NCBI GenBank assembly: GCA_035494015.1
Contig: DATJHJ010000059.1
Location: 1 to 64,000, forward strand
Direction: 5' to 3'
Length of the DNA: 64,000 bases
Source: CADCTB01 sp035494015
Lineage (GTDB): Bacteria; Actinomycetota; Acidimicrobiia; Acidimicrobiales; AC-14
In this document: piece after piece, positions 1 to 7,047 of the stretch
Layout: every line of letters starts with the position of its first letter
Position numbering within the stretch: the stretch's first letter is position 1
The notes under the pieces: model-generated
What the model was told of the DNA's origin: nothing
What the model saw: only the letters and a program-made list of their open reading frames with translations
Database searches by the model: none
Made by a program: the position numbers and the translations under genes

Positions 1-1
1 T

Positions 2-42
2 CCCGTCGTGATCTCGCCGAAATCGGCACCCATCACGACGGG
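2..42. repeat. Perfect 11-bp inverted repeat before the MT-A70 gene
   Basis: Arms CCCGTCGTGAT (2-12) and ATCACGACGGG (32-42) are exact reverse complements separated by 19 nt. The right arm ends 2 nt before the ATG at 45 and contains the only purine-rich stretch that could act as a ribosome binding site. It could be an mRNA hairpin controlling translation, a protein operator, or the terminator stem of a gene outside the window. No T-tract follows, so a simple intrinsic terminator is less likely. Confidence 0.6.
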
Positions 43-44
43 AA

Positions 45-641
45 ATGCACCGAATCCGCGTCGGGTGGCGGTACGGTCCGGGCGTGTTCGCCGAGGTGGC
101 CGGCCAGCCCTTCTCCACCGTGCTGGCCGACCCGCCGTGGCGGTTCCTGAACCGTACGGGCAAGGTGGCGCCGGAACACCGGCGGCTGGCCCGGTACGAC
201 ACCATGGGCGTGAAGGAGATCGCCGCCCTCCCAGTCGCCGACCTCATGGCCGCCCGCAGCCACTGCTACCTGTGGGTGCCGAACGCCCTGGTCGCCGACG
301 GCCTGCTGGTCATGGAGCAGTGGGGGTTCACCTACAAGTCGACCCTGGTCTGGCACAAGGTCCGCAAGGACGGCGGATCGGACGGGCGCGGGGTCGGGTT
401 CTACTTCCGCAACGTGACCGAGCTGGTCCTGTTCGGCGTGCGCGGCCACCTACGGACGCTCGACCCCGGCCGCCGCCAGGTCAACCTGTTCGCCAGCCGT
501 AAGCGGGAGCACTCCCGCAAGCCCGAGGAGCTCTACGACATCGTCGAGGCCTGCTCGCCCGGTCCCTACCTGGAGCTGTTCGCCCGCCACCCCCGCCTCG
601 GCTGGTCGCGGTGGGGGGCGGAGGCCGACCGTGTGGGCTGA
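45..641 (+). CDS. MT-A70 family adenine-N6 methyltransferase
   Basis: Probable SAM-dependent adenine methyltransferase of the MT-A70 family (IME4/METTL3-like fold). The catalytic DPPW motif lies at residues 29-32 (context VLADPPWRF). Downstream are the family features: a strand with LWVPNAL, the segment FTYKSTLVWHK, and the C-terminal KPEELYDIVE and YLELFARHPRLGW motifs. At 198 residues it is a complete small bacterial member. An in-frame stop at 9-11 means the gene starts inside the window. ATG 45 is used, but GTG 84 (just after YGPG) is possible. It overlaps tatD by 11 nt, so the two are probably co-translated. In many actinobacteria metG occupies the slot before tatD. Whether it methylates DNA or RNA cannot be told. 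Confidence 0.85.
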   Translation: MHRIRVGWRYGPGVFAEVAGQPFSTVLADPPWRFLNRTGKVAPEHRRLARYDTMGVKEIAALPVADLMAARSHCYLWVPNALVADGLLVMEQWGFTYKSTLVWHKVRKDGGSDGRGVGFYFRNVTELVLFGVRGHLRTLDPGRRQVNLFASRKREHSRKPEELYDIVEACSPGPYLELFARHPRLGWSRWGAEADRVG

Positions 642-1386
642 CAGCCATTGCCACCTCCAATACGAGGGGCTGCCCGCCGGCGCCCTGGACGCCGCCGCGG
701 CCGCCGGCGTGGGCCGGGTCATCTGCATCGGCACGGACGCCCCGCAGTCGGCCGCCGCCATCGAGGTGGCCCGGGCCCATCCCGGCACGGTCTGGGCGAC
801 GGTGGGCCTGCACCCCCACGATGCCGTCCAGGGTGTGGCCACCATCGTCGACCTGCTGGGCGAGCCCGAGGTGGTCGGCATCGGCGAGTGCGGCCTCGAC
901 TACCACTACGACCACTCGCCGCGGCCGGTCCAGCGGGAGGCGTTCGCGGCGCAGATCCGCCTGGCCCACCAGCACGACCTGGCCCTGGTCGTCCACACCC
1001 GCGAGGCATGGGACGACACGTTCGACATCCTGGCCGCCGAGGGCGTGCCCGCCCGTACGGTGGTCCACTGCTTCACCGGCGGCCCGGTCGAGGCCCGCCG
1101 CTCGCTGGACATCGGGGCCATGGTCTCGTTCAGCGGCATCGTGACGTTCAAGACCGCGGGCGAGGTCCGGGAAGCGGCGGCCCTCGCCCCCCTCGATCGG
1201 ATCCTCGTCGAGACCGACGCCCCGTTCCTCACCCCGGTACCCCACCGGGGCAAGCCGAACGAGCCCTCCTTCGTCGCCCTGGTCGGCGCCGCGGTGGCGG
1301 AGGTGAAGGGGCTGGCGGTGGAGGAGGTCGAGGCCGCGACCTGGGAGAACGCCAGGGTCCTTTTCCGGTTGCCGCCCGCGGGCTAG
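631..1386 (+). CDS. tatD: TatD family metal-dependent DNase
   Basis: TatD-type amidohydrolase-fold nuclease (3'-5' exonuclease/DNA-repair family, cytoplasmic). The N-terminal metal motif DSHCHL places the ligand histidines at residues 6 and 8. Further family motifs are GIGECGLDY (metal-ligand Glu), VVHTREAWDD, VHCFTGG and the C-terminal VETDAPFLTP. The 251-residue length is normal. The GTG start at 631 overlaps the preceding methyltransferase by 11 nt. It lies at the position tatD normally holds, upstream of an Rpf/RlpA-like gene and rsmA. Its stop TAG forms part of the promoter-like TAGGGT for the next gene. Confidence 0.95.
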   Translation: MWADSHCHLQYEGLPAGALDAAAAAGVGRVICIGTDAPQSAAAIEVARAHPGTVWATVGLHPHDAVQGVATIVDLLGEPEVVGIGECGLDYHYDHSPRPVQREAFAAQIRLAHQHDLALVVHTREAWDDTFDILAAEGVPARTVVHCFTGGPVEARRSLDIGAMVSFSGIVTFKTAGEVREAAALAPLDRILVETDAPFLTPVPHRGKPNEPSFVALVGAAVAEVKGLAVEEVEAATWENARVLFRLPPAG

Positions 1387-1447
1387 GGTCTCCGGGTCCC
1401 CAAGCTGGGCGGGACGCAGCAGTCGGCGGCAGGAAAGGAACCAACCT
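1384..1447 (+). promoter_or_regulatory. TAGGGT promoter element and leader of the RlpA-like gene
   Basis: TAGGGT at 1384-1389 matches the TANNNT -10 box seen before many genes here and would start transcription near 1396. This leaves a leader of about 50 nt, unlike the leaderless neighbours. The leader contains GGGTCCCC and AGCTGGGC segments able to pair. It ends in a strong Shine-Dalgarno, AGGAAAGGAA (1431-1440), 7 nt before CTG 1448. RlpA/Rpf genes in actinobacteria often have c-di-AMP riboswitches, but this leader is too short for a full one. Confidence 0.4.
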
Positions 1448-2110
1448 CTGACGCCGACGAGTAGGACGACGCGGCCCCTCTTTGCAGCAGCACTGTGCAC
1501 CGCGCTGATGGGAGGCGCGGCGGCCTACGCCCGCCAGCCCACTCACGAGTCCGCGATGGCCATCCGGGTGGGCGGGCTCGGCCCCGCCGACCCGACACCT
1601 GCCCCGCCGCCGGTGGCGCCGGGCGTCGCTCACGGCCCGATCTCGCTGTACGAGCTGGTGCGCCAGGTTGGCGGCGGGTCGCCGTCGACCACGACCACGA
1701 CGGCCCGAAAGGTGACTGCGCCCACCAGCGCAACGACGACGACGACCACCGCCGCCCCCGTCGGGCAGGTCGCCGCCCCGGTCCAGCAGACGACGACGAC
1801 GACGACCCCCTTGACCCCGCTGACCACGCTCCTGCAGCAGCTGGCGCCGGCCATCGGCGCGTTGACGGGGTCCGACAGCGGTCTGGCGTCGTGGTTCTAC
1901 GCCCCGGCGGGCACGTGCGCCCACCGTGACCTCCCGCTCGGGACCGTGGTCAAGGTCATCCGGATCTCCACCGGCGCGACCGCCAGCTGCCGGGTGAACG
2001 ACCGGGGCCCGACGCTGGCCACCAAGCGGGTGATCGACCTGTCGCCCGACACGTTCGAGAAGCTGGCCAGCAAGGACGCCGGGGTGATCGACGTGCGCAT
2101 CGAGTGGTAG
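1448..2110 (+). CDS. Secreted RlpA-like double-psi beta-barrel protein
   Basis: Exported cell-wall protein. The C-terminal ~85 residues form an RlpA-type double-psi beta-barrel (ASWFYAPAGTCAHRDLPLG, then SCRVNDRGP and VIDLSPDTFEKLA). That domain is found in RlpA transglycosylases and after Rpf domains. The middle is low complexity with three poly-Thr runs (TTTTTT), a cell-wall-spanning linker typical of this lineage. The first ATG (1508) would cut through the signal peptide. The reading frame is open to CTG 1448, which gives TPTSRTTRPLFAAAL plus a hydrophobic core ending near AYA, and has a perfect Shine-Dalgarno. The catalytic Asp/His of transglycosylase-type RlpA cannot be assigned with certainty. 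It occupies the rpfB slot of the tatD-rpf-ksgA-ispE cluster. Confidence 0.8.
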   Translation: MTPTSRTTRPLFAAALCTALMGGAAAYARQPTHESAMAIRVGGLGPADPTPAPPPVAPGVAHGPISLYELVRQVGGGSPSTTTTTARKVTAPTSATTTTTTAAPVGQVAAPVQQTTTTTTPLTPLTTLLQQLAPAIGALTGSDSGLASWFYAPAGTCAHRDLPLGTVVKVIRISTGATASCRVNDRGPTLATKRVIDLSPDTFEKLASKDAGVIDVRIEW

Positions 2111-2132
2111 CGAGCTCGGCGAGGACGGCCGG

Positions 2133-2138
2133 TACGCT
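2133..2138 (+). promoter_or_regulatory. Leaderless -10 box (TACGCT) of rsmA
   Basis: TACGCT sits 6 nt before GTG 2145, so transcription would begin at the start codon. No Shine-Dalgarno is present, which agrees with a leaderless mRNA. Confidence 0.5.
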
Positions 2139-2144
2139 CCCCGG

Positions 2145-2987
2145 GTGACGCTCAGCGGCGCCGATGTCCGCCGGCTGCTGGCCGAGCACGGGCTGGCGCC
2201 GAGCCGGGCACGGGGCCAGAACTTCGTCGTCGACCCCAACACCGTGCGCCGCATCGCCCGCCTGGCTGCCGTCGGACCGGGCGACCGGGTGGTCGAGATC
2301 GGGGCCGGCTTGGGCTCCCTGACCCTGGCTCTGGCCGAGACCGGGGCGTCCGTGACCGCCATCGAGGTCGACGGCGGGCTCGTGCCCGTGCTCCGGGAGG
2401 TTGTCGAACCGGCGGGGGTGACGGTGGTGGAAGGCGACGCCCTGCGGCTCGACTGGTCGGCGCTGCTCGGCGGCGAGGCCGCAGGCGGGTGGATCCTGGT
2501 TGCCAACCTCCCGTACAACGTGGCCACGCCCCTGATCGCCGACCTGCTCGACGGCGTGCCCGCCATCGGCCGCATGCTGGTCATGGTCCAGCGGGAGGTG
2601 GGCGAGCGGTTGGCCGCGGGGCCGGGCGACGAGGCCTACGGGGCGGTGTCGGTGAAGGTGGCCTACTGGGCCGTGGCCCGGGTGGTCGGGCGGGTGCCCC
2701 CGACGGTGTTCCACCCGGTCCCCAACGTCGAGTCCGCCCTGGTCCGTATCGACCGGCGACCGTCGCCCGCAGTGCCGGAGGAGGTCGACCGTGACTGGCT
2801 GTTCCGGCTCGTCGCCGCCGGGTTCGGGCAGCGGCGGAAGATGCTGCGCCGGTCGCTCGCCGGCCTGGTGGAACCGGCCGCCTTCGCCGCCGCCGGGGTC
2901 CGACCCGAGGCCCGGGCCGAGGAGCTGTCCGTTCTGGACTGGGGGAGACTGGCGGCGTGCACGTCGAACGGGCCCCGGCCAAGCTGA
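2145..2987 (+). CDS. rsmA: 16S rRNA dimethyladenosine transferase RsmA (KsgA)
   Basis: Methylates the two adjacent adenines of the 3'-terminal 16S rRNA helix during small-subunit maturation, using SAM. The KsgA signature motifs are clear: ARGQNFVVDP near residue 22, SAM-binding EIGAGLGSLTLAL near 52, an acidic IEVD loop, and catalytic NLPYNV near 125. The C-terminal RKMLRRSL segment follows. The 280-residue length is standard. It overlaps the ispE start by 31 nt, the usual rsmA-ispE coupling in actinobacteria. Confidence 0.97.
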   Translation: MTLSGADVRRLLAEHGLAPSRARGQNFVVDPNTVRRIARLAAVGPGDRVVEIGAGLGSLTLALAETGASVTAIEVDGGLVPVLREVVEPAGVTVVEGDALRLDWSALLGGEAAGGWILVANLPYNVATPLIADLLDGVPAIGRMLVMVQREVGERLAAGPGDEAYGAVSVKVAYWAVARVVGRVPPTVFHPVPNVESALVRIDRRPSPAVPEEVDRDWLFRLVAAGFGQRRKMLRRSLAGLVEPAAFAAAGVRPEARAEELSVLDWGRLAACTSNGPRPS

Positions 2988-3682
2988 CCCTGTCGCTGCG
3001 GGTGACGGGCGTGCGGGCCGACGGCTACCACCTGATCGATGCCGAGATGGTCTCGTTGGACTACGGCGACGTGCTGTCGTTCGCGGCGGGAGACGGCTTC
3101 GAGGTCGACGGTCCGGCTGCCGCGGGCGTGCCGACCGGCGACGGGAACCTGGTGCGCCGGGCGCTGGCCGCCGTCGGCCGCCGGGCCCATGTCCGGCTGG
3201 AGAAGCACGTGCCCGCGGGGGCCGGGCTGGGCGGGGGGTCGGCGGACGCCGCCGCGGTGCTGCGCTGGGCCGGCTGTTTCGATCTCGGTGTCGCCGCAGC
3301 GCTGGGGGCCGACGTCGCCTTCTGTCTCGTCGGCGGGCGGGCCCGGGTGACCGGGATCGGCGAGGTCGTCGACCCGCTGCCCTTCGTCGCCCGGACGTTC
3401 ACCCTGCTCGTCCCCCCGGTGAGCGTCGACACCGCCCGGATCTACCGGATGTGGGACGAGCTCGGCGGCCCGTCGTCGGTGTCGCATGGGTCGGGGAACG
3501 ACCTGGAGGCCGCCGCCCTGGCCGTGTTCCCCGAGCTGGGGCAGTGGCGCGACCGCCTGGCCCGGGCCACCGGGCGCGCGCCGCAGCTGGCGGGAAGCGG
3601 GGGAAGCTGGTTCGTGGAGGGCGAGTTCCCCGGCGAGGACCGGATCGTCACCCGTACCGTCGCCGGGCCTGGGCGCAGCTAG
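2957..3682 (+). CDS. ispE: 4-diphosphocytidyl-2-C-methyl-D-erythritol kinase IspE
   Basis: GHMP-family kinase of the non-mevalonate isoprenoid pathway; phosphorylates CDP-methylerythritol with ATP. N-terminal APAKLTLSLRV and DGYHLIDAEM, the glycine-rich ATP loop AGLGGGSADAAAV (around residue 92), and the late GSGNDLE and AGSGGSWF motifs identify it. At 241 residues it is compact (family usually 270-300). The final GSGPT-type loop is replaced by GSGGSW. GTG 2957 lies within rsmA, so the pair is translationally coupled. Its last 4 nt overlap the small opposite-strand ribosomal-protein gene. Confidence 0.94.
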   Translation: MHVERAPAKLTLSLRVTGVRADGYHLIDAEMVSLDYGDVLSFAAGDGFEVDGPAAAGVPTGDGNLVRRALAAVGRRAHVRLEKHVPAGAGLGGGSADAAAVLRWAGCFDLGVAAALGADVAFCLVGGRARVTGIGEVVDPLPFVARTFTLLVPPVSVDTARIYRMWDELGGPSSVSHGSGNDLEAAALAVFPELGQWRDRLARATGRAPQLAGSGGSWFVEGEFPGEDRIVTRTVAGPGRS

Positions 3683-3777
3683 CGCCCAGCCCGCCGCTGC
3701 CAGCGGGTGGCCTTCAGCATCTTCTTGTGCTTCTTCTTGCGCATCCGCTTGCGGCGCTTCTTGATGAGGGATCCCAT
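3679..3777 (-). CDS. AURKAIP1/COX24 domain protein, bS22-like ribosomal protein
   Basis: A 32-residue, extremely basic protein: MGSLIKKRRKRM..., then KKKHKKMLKATRWQRR. This is the actinobacterial AURKAIP1/COX24-domain peptide, found in mycobacterial structures as small-subunit protein bS22 near the decoding centre. Seventeen of 32 residues are Lys or Arg. It starts at ATG 3777 and ends with TAG at 3679-3681, sharing 4 nt with the ispE stop on the other strand. No clear Shine-Dalgarno is visible. It is easily missed because of its size. Confidence 0.88.
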   Translation of the reverse strand: MGSLIKKRRKRMRKKKHKKMLKATRWQRRAGR

Positions 3778-3858
3778 GAGCGGCGACAGGCTAGCGGGTA
3801 GCGGTCGCCCGGACGCAAGTAGGCCCGCATTTCATCCCTTCCTGCCTCCCCTGAATGC

Positions 3859-3891
3859 TTGACACCTCCTCTTGATCGAACTAGTGTTCGA
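3859..3891 (+). promoter_or_regulatory. Consensus promoter with overlapping palindromic operator
   Basis: -35 TTGACA (3859-3864, perfect), a 17-nt spacer, -10 TAGTGT (3882-3887), then 6 nt to ATG 3894, giving a leaderless transcript. A perfect palindrome TCGAAC-TAGT-GTTCGA (3876-3891) lies exactly over the -10 box. Since the gene encodes a protein with two HTH motifs, autorepression is the natural inference. Confidence 0.75.
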
Positions 3892-3893
3892 CC

Positions 3894-4736
3894 ATGACGT
3901 TCGACGCCCGCAGGGACCAGGCCGTCCAGCTGCGCCTCGCCGGGTTGTCCCGCTCCCAGATCGCCGACGCCCTCGGCCTGAGCGGCGGCGGGAAGGCCCT
4001 GACCGAGTGGCTGCGCGACGTCCCGCCCCCGGAATGGACCCGCCGCCCCCGGGCCAAGGACGGCATACGGGAAATTGCCGTCGCCATGCGCAAGGAGGGC
4101 CGTTCCTACCGTGAGATCCGGGAGGAGGTCGGGGTGGCCAAGAGCACGCTGTCGCTGTGGCTCCGCGACGTCGCGCTCACGGAGGAGCAACAACTCGCCC
4201 TGGCGCGGCGGTGTCCGGCGACGGCATCGAGACGGGCACGGGCCACTCGGGCCAGCGCGGCCCAACGGAGGGAGCGGATCCAGGCGGAGGCCGCCGCCCA
4301 GGTCGTCGAGCTCAGCGAGAGCGAACTCTTCGTGGCGGGCGTCGTGGCCTACTGGGCCGAGGGCGCCAAGAACAAGCCGTGGCGAACGGGCACCCGCGTC
4401 CGGTTCCTTAACTCCGACGACCGCTTCGTGACGCTCTTCCTTCGTTGGTTGGCGCTGATCGGGGTGACCGAGGACCGGATCTGCTTCCGACTCCACATCC
4501 ACGAGTCGGCAGACATACCGGCGGCGCTGCGGTTCTGGTCGGAGCAGCTCGGGGTTGATCAGGCCCGGTTTCTGAACACGAGCGTGAAGAGGCACAACCC
4601 CAAGACTGTCCGGACAAACGTCGGGACGACCTATCACGGCTGCCTGTGCGTGGAAGTGCGCCAGAGCGCCGCCTTGAATCTGCAGATCGATGGGTGGTGC
4701 CAGGGCCTCGGCGCCGCCCTTCCGCCACCCGAATGA
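3894..4736 (+). CDS. Tandem-HTH protein with LAGLIDADG-like domain
   Basis: 280-residue DNA-binding protein. The N-terminal half holds two helix-turn-helix units: LRLAGLSRSQIADALGLS (about 13-30) and EGRSYREIREEVGVAKST (about 67-84), the second followed by LSLWLRDV. A basic, helical linker follows. The C-terminal half (about 145-280) begins LFVAGVVAYWAEGAK and continues with RFLNSDDRFVTLFLRWL and a RICFRLHIHESADIPAALRFW segment, resembling a single LAGLIDADG homing-endonuclease fold. Classical acidic catalytic residues are not obvious (AYWAEGAK could supply Glu). It has its own strong promoter with a palindrome and sits 21 nt upstream of tRNA-Gln. It could be a domesticated endonuclease acting as a repressor. 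Confidence 0.65.
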   Translation: MTFDARRDQAVQLRLAGLSRSQIADALGLSGGGKALTEWLRDVPPPEWTRRPRAKDGIREIAVAMRKEGRSYREIREEVGVAKSTLSLWLRDVALTEEQQLALARRCPATASRRARATRASAAQRRERIQAEAAAQVVELSESELFVAGVVAYWAEGAKNKPWRTGTRVRFLNSDDRFVTLFLRWLALIGVTEDRICFRLHIHESADIPAALRFWSEQLGVDQARFLNTSVKRHNPKTVRTNVGTTYHGCLCVEVRQSAALNLQIDGWCQGLGAALPPPE

Positions 4737-4757
4737 GTCGGTACGGTGGGTGGGGAT

Positions 4758-4831
4758 TCGGGAGTCGTCCAAGGGCAGGACATCTGGTTTTGGTCCAGAG
4801 AATGAGGGTTCGAATCCTTCCTCCCGAGCCA
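4758..4831 (+). tRNA. tRNA-Gln (anticodon TTG)
   Basis: Full cloverleaf: acceptor TCGGGAG/CTCCCGA, D arm GTCC-GGAC, anticodon stem TCTGG/CCAGA with loop TTTTGGT (anticodon TTG), T arm GAGGG-TTCGAAT-CCTTC. The discriminator G is followed by an encoded CCA (4829-4831). A TACGGT -10 box lies at 4742-4747, 10 nt upstream. Confidence 0.97.
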
Positions 4832-4873
4832 GCTGTCCCCCGCTGATGGGCGCTCGCGGGGTAAAACAGATGT

Positions 4874-5983
4874 ATGCGTCTCCGTCCTCTCTCCGCGGTG
4901 GTCATGGCGGCGGGAGAGGGGACGCGGATGCGGTCGGCACTGCCCAAGCCGCTGCACCCGCTGTGCGGGCGGCCGATGCTGCTGCATGTGCTCGACGCCC
5001 TCAGCGAGCTGCTGGTGGACCGGGCCGTGGTGGTGGTCGGGCACGGGGCCGAGCGGGTGACCAAGACCTTGCAGGAGTACGGGCCGCCCGACCTGATCAT
5101 CGACTTCGTGGAGCAGCACGTGCAGCGGGGCACGGGGGACGCGGCCTCGGTGGCCCTGACCGCCTTCCCGGACGACGACAGCGACGACGAGGACATCGTG
5201 GTCCTGCCCGGGGACACCCCGCTGGTCCGCCCGGCCACCCTCGGCTCGCTGGTGGCCGCCCACCGGGAGGCCAACGCCGCCGCCACCCTGCTGACCGCAC
5301 GCCTGGCCGACACGACCGGGATGGGCAGGGTGGTGCGGACGAAGGACGGGCGGGTCAGCCGGATCGTCGAGGAGCTGGACGCCACCGAGGCCGAGCTGGA
5401 GATCGACGAGGTGGGCACGTCCATCTACTGCTTCCGCCGCAGCCTGCTGGCGCCGGCGCTGCGCCGCCTGTCGCCGGAGAACGCCCAGGGCGAGTACTAC
5501 CTGACCGATGTGGTCAGCGTCCTCCACGACGCCGGCCACAAGGTCGTGGCTATGGAGACGGACGACCCGGCCGAGGCGGTCGGGGTCAACGACCGAGCCC
5601 AGCTGGCCGGGGCCGAGGCCGAGCTACGGCGACGGATCAACCACCGGTGGATGCGGGCAGGGGTGACCATGGTCGACCCCGAGCGGTCCTACGTCGACGC
5701 GTCGGTCCGCCTGGCCGCCGACGTCACCATCTTCCCCGGCACCATCCTCCAGGGCAGGACCACCGTCGGCGAGGGCGCCAAGCTGGGCCCCCACGTCCGC
5801 CTGGTCGACTGCGCCATCGGCGAGGGGGCCAGCCTCGAACAAGTCACCGGCTACGACGCGGTCGTCGGGCCGTCGGCCATCGTCGGCCCGTTCGCCGTCC
5901 TGCAGCCCGGCAGCCACATTTCCCCGGGCTCGACGACCGGCTCGTTCTACACTGCATCGGCGGCCGACGACGAGGGTGTGTAG
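4874..5983 (+). CDS. glmU: GlmU-type UDP-GlcNAc pyrophosphorylase, C-terminally truncated
   Basis: The N-terminal uridyltransferase domain (about 1-235) is complete: VVMAAGEGTRMRSALPK nucleotide loop, VEQHVQRGTGDA, VLPGDTPLV, EVGTSIYCF and the VGVNDRAQL motif. It makes UDP-GlcNAc from GlcNAc-1-P and UTP. The left-handed beta-helix starts (GVTMVDPE, VTIFPGTILQG, GPHVRL) but stops after VGPFAVLQPGSHISPG at 369 residues. Family members have about 450-490. The acetyltransferase active site (the RPG Arg, here QPG, and the later Lys, His, Tyr and Asn residues) is missing, so glucosamine-1-P acetylation is not expected. prs begins 9 nt downstream, so this is a tidy ending, not an obvious frameshift. 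Confidence 0.88.
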   Translation: MRLRPLSAVVMAAGEGTRMRSALPKPLHPLCGRPMLLHVLDALSELLVDRAVVVVGHGAERVTKTLQEYGPPDLIIDFVEQHVQRGTGDAASVALTAFPDDDSDDEDIVVLPGDTPLVRPATLGSLVAAHREANAAATLLTARLADTTGMGRVVRTKDGRVSRIVEELDATEAELEIDEVGTSIYCFRRSLLAPALRRLSPENAQGEYYLTDVVSVLHDAGHKVVAMETDDPAEAVGVNDRAQLAGAEAELRRRINHRWMRAGVTMVDPERSYVDASVRLAADVTIFPGTILQGRTTVGEGAKLGPHVRLVDCAIGEGASLEQVTGYDAVVGPSAIVGPFAVLQPGSHISPGSTTGSFYTASAADDEGV

Positions 5984-5992
5984 CGGCAGACG

Positions 5993-6964
5993 ATGGAGCT
6001 GGTTACCAAGAAACGGCTGCACTTGTTCTCCGGCCGCTCCAACCGTCCCCTGGCCGAGGCCATCGCCAGCCAGCTCGGGGTAGAGCTGGGCCAGCCCAAC
6101 CTCTCCGAGTTCGCCAGCGGCGAGATGTACTGCCGGTTCGACGAGTCGATCAGGGGTTCCGACGTCTTCATCATCCAGACCCACAGCGGGCCGGTGAACG
6201 ACTCGATCATGGAGCAGCTGATCATGGTCGACGCGGCCAAGCGGGCCTCGGCCAAGCGCATCACCGCCGTCTGCCCCTTCTACGGCTACGGCCGCCAGGA
6301 CCGCAAGGCGTCCGAACGGGAGCCGATCACGGCCAAGTTGGTGGCCGACATGATGACCGTCGCCGGGGCCGACCGGATGGTAAGCGTCGACCTCCACTCC
6401 GGCCAGATCCAGGGGTTCTTCGACGTCCCCGTCGACCACCTCACCGCCATGCCCGTGCTGACCGAGTGGGTGGAACGGAACCTGGGCAGCGACGTGGTGA
6501 TCGTCTCCCCGGACGCCGGGCGGTTCAAGGTGGCCGAGCGCTTCGCCCAGCACCTGGACGCCGACGTGGGCTCGGTGGCCAAGCGCCGGCCCCGGGGCGT
6601 GCCCAACCAGGTCGAGGCCCTCGATGTCATGGGCGACGTTCGGGGCCGGGTGTGCGTGCTGGTCGACGACATGATCGACACCGCGGGCACGATCTGCGCG
6701 GCGGCCGATCAGCTCGTCGCCCACGGGGCGTCCGAGGTCTACGCCATGGCCACCCACGGCGTGCTGTCCGACCCCGCCCTGGACCGGCTGAAGAACTCGG
6801 TGATCAGCAGGGTCGTCATCACCGACACCCTCCCCCTCGCCGACGACCGCCATATGGACAAGATCGAGATCCTGTCCGTGGCCACCATCATCGGCGAGGC
6901 CCTGCGGGCCGTGTTCGAGGACCGCTCGGTGTCGGAGATCTTCGGGGGCGACAACCAGGGCTAG
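5993..6964 (+). CDS. prs: Ribose-phosphate pyrophosphokinase
   Basis: Makes PRPP from ribose-5-phosphate and ATP for nucleotide, His and Trp synthesis. Recognisable family motifs are FSGRSNRPLAEAIA, ANLxEF-equivalent NLSEFASGEMYCRFDES, CPFYGYGRQDRK with the DLHSGQIQGFF signature, the flexible-loop KRRP, and the PRPP-binding VLVDDMIDTAGTI. 323 residues, normal for class I enzymes. It lies directly behind glmU (9-nt gap), the standard actinobacterial glmU-prs pair, and is probably co-transcribed with it. Confidence 0.97.
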   Translation: MELVTKKRLHLFSGRSNRPLAEAIASQLGVELGQPNLSEFASGEMYCRFDESIRGSDVFIIQTHSGPVNDSIMEQLIMVDAAKRASAKRITAVCPFYGYGRQDRKASEREPITAKLVADMMTVAGADRMVSVDLHSGQIQGFFDVPVDHLTAMPVLTEWVERNLGSDVVIVSPDAGRFKVAERFAQHLDADVGSVAKRRPRGVPNQVEALDVMGDVRGRVCVLVDDMIDTAGTICAAADQLVAHGASEVYAMATHGVLSDPALDRLKNSVISRVVITDTLPLADDRHMDKIEILSVATIIGEALRAVFEDRSVSEIFGGDNQG

Positions 6965-7034
6965 AGCGAGGACCGGAAGCGGAGCGGAGGACCGCAGCGA
7001 CCAATGTGGCTGCGGCCCCACGCCGCCGGTCCCC

Positions 7035-7040
7035 TACACT
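7035..7040 (+). promoter_or_regulatory. Leaderless -10 box (TACACT) of rplY
   Basis: TACACT lies 7 nt before ATG 7048 and no Shine-Dalgarno is visible in between, fitting the TANNNT-start spacing rule of this chromosome. Confidence 0.45.
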
Positions 7041-7047
7041 GGCCGCC

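Noticed and set aside
1680..1830. Short repeats (ACG triplets) resembling a CRISPR or minisatellite
   Set aside because: They are codons of poly-Thr tracts in the secreted linker, without spacer structure.
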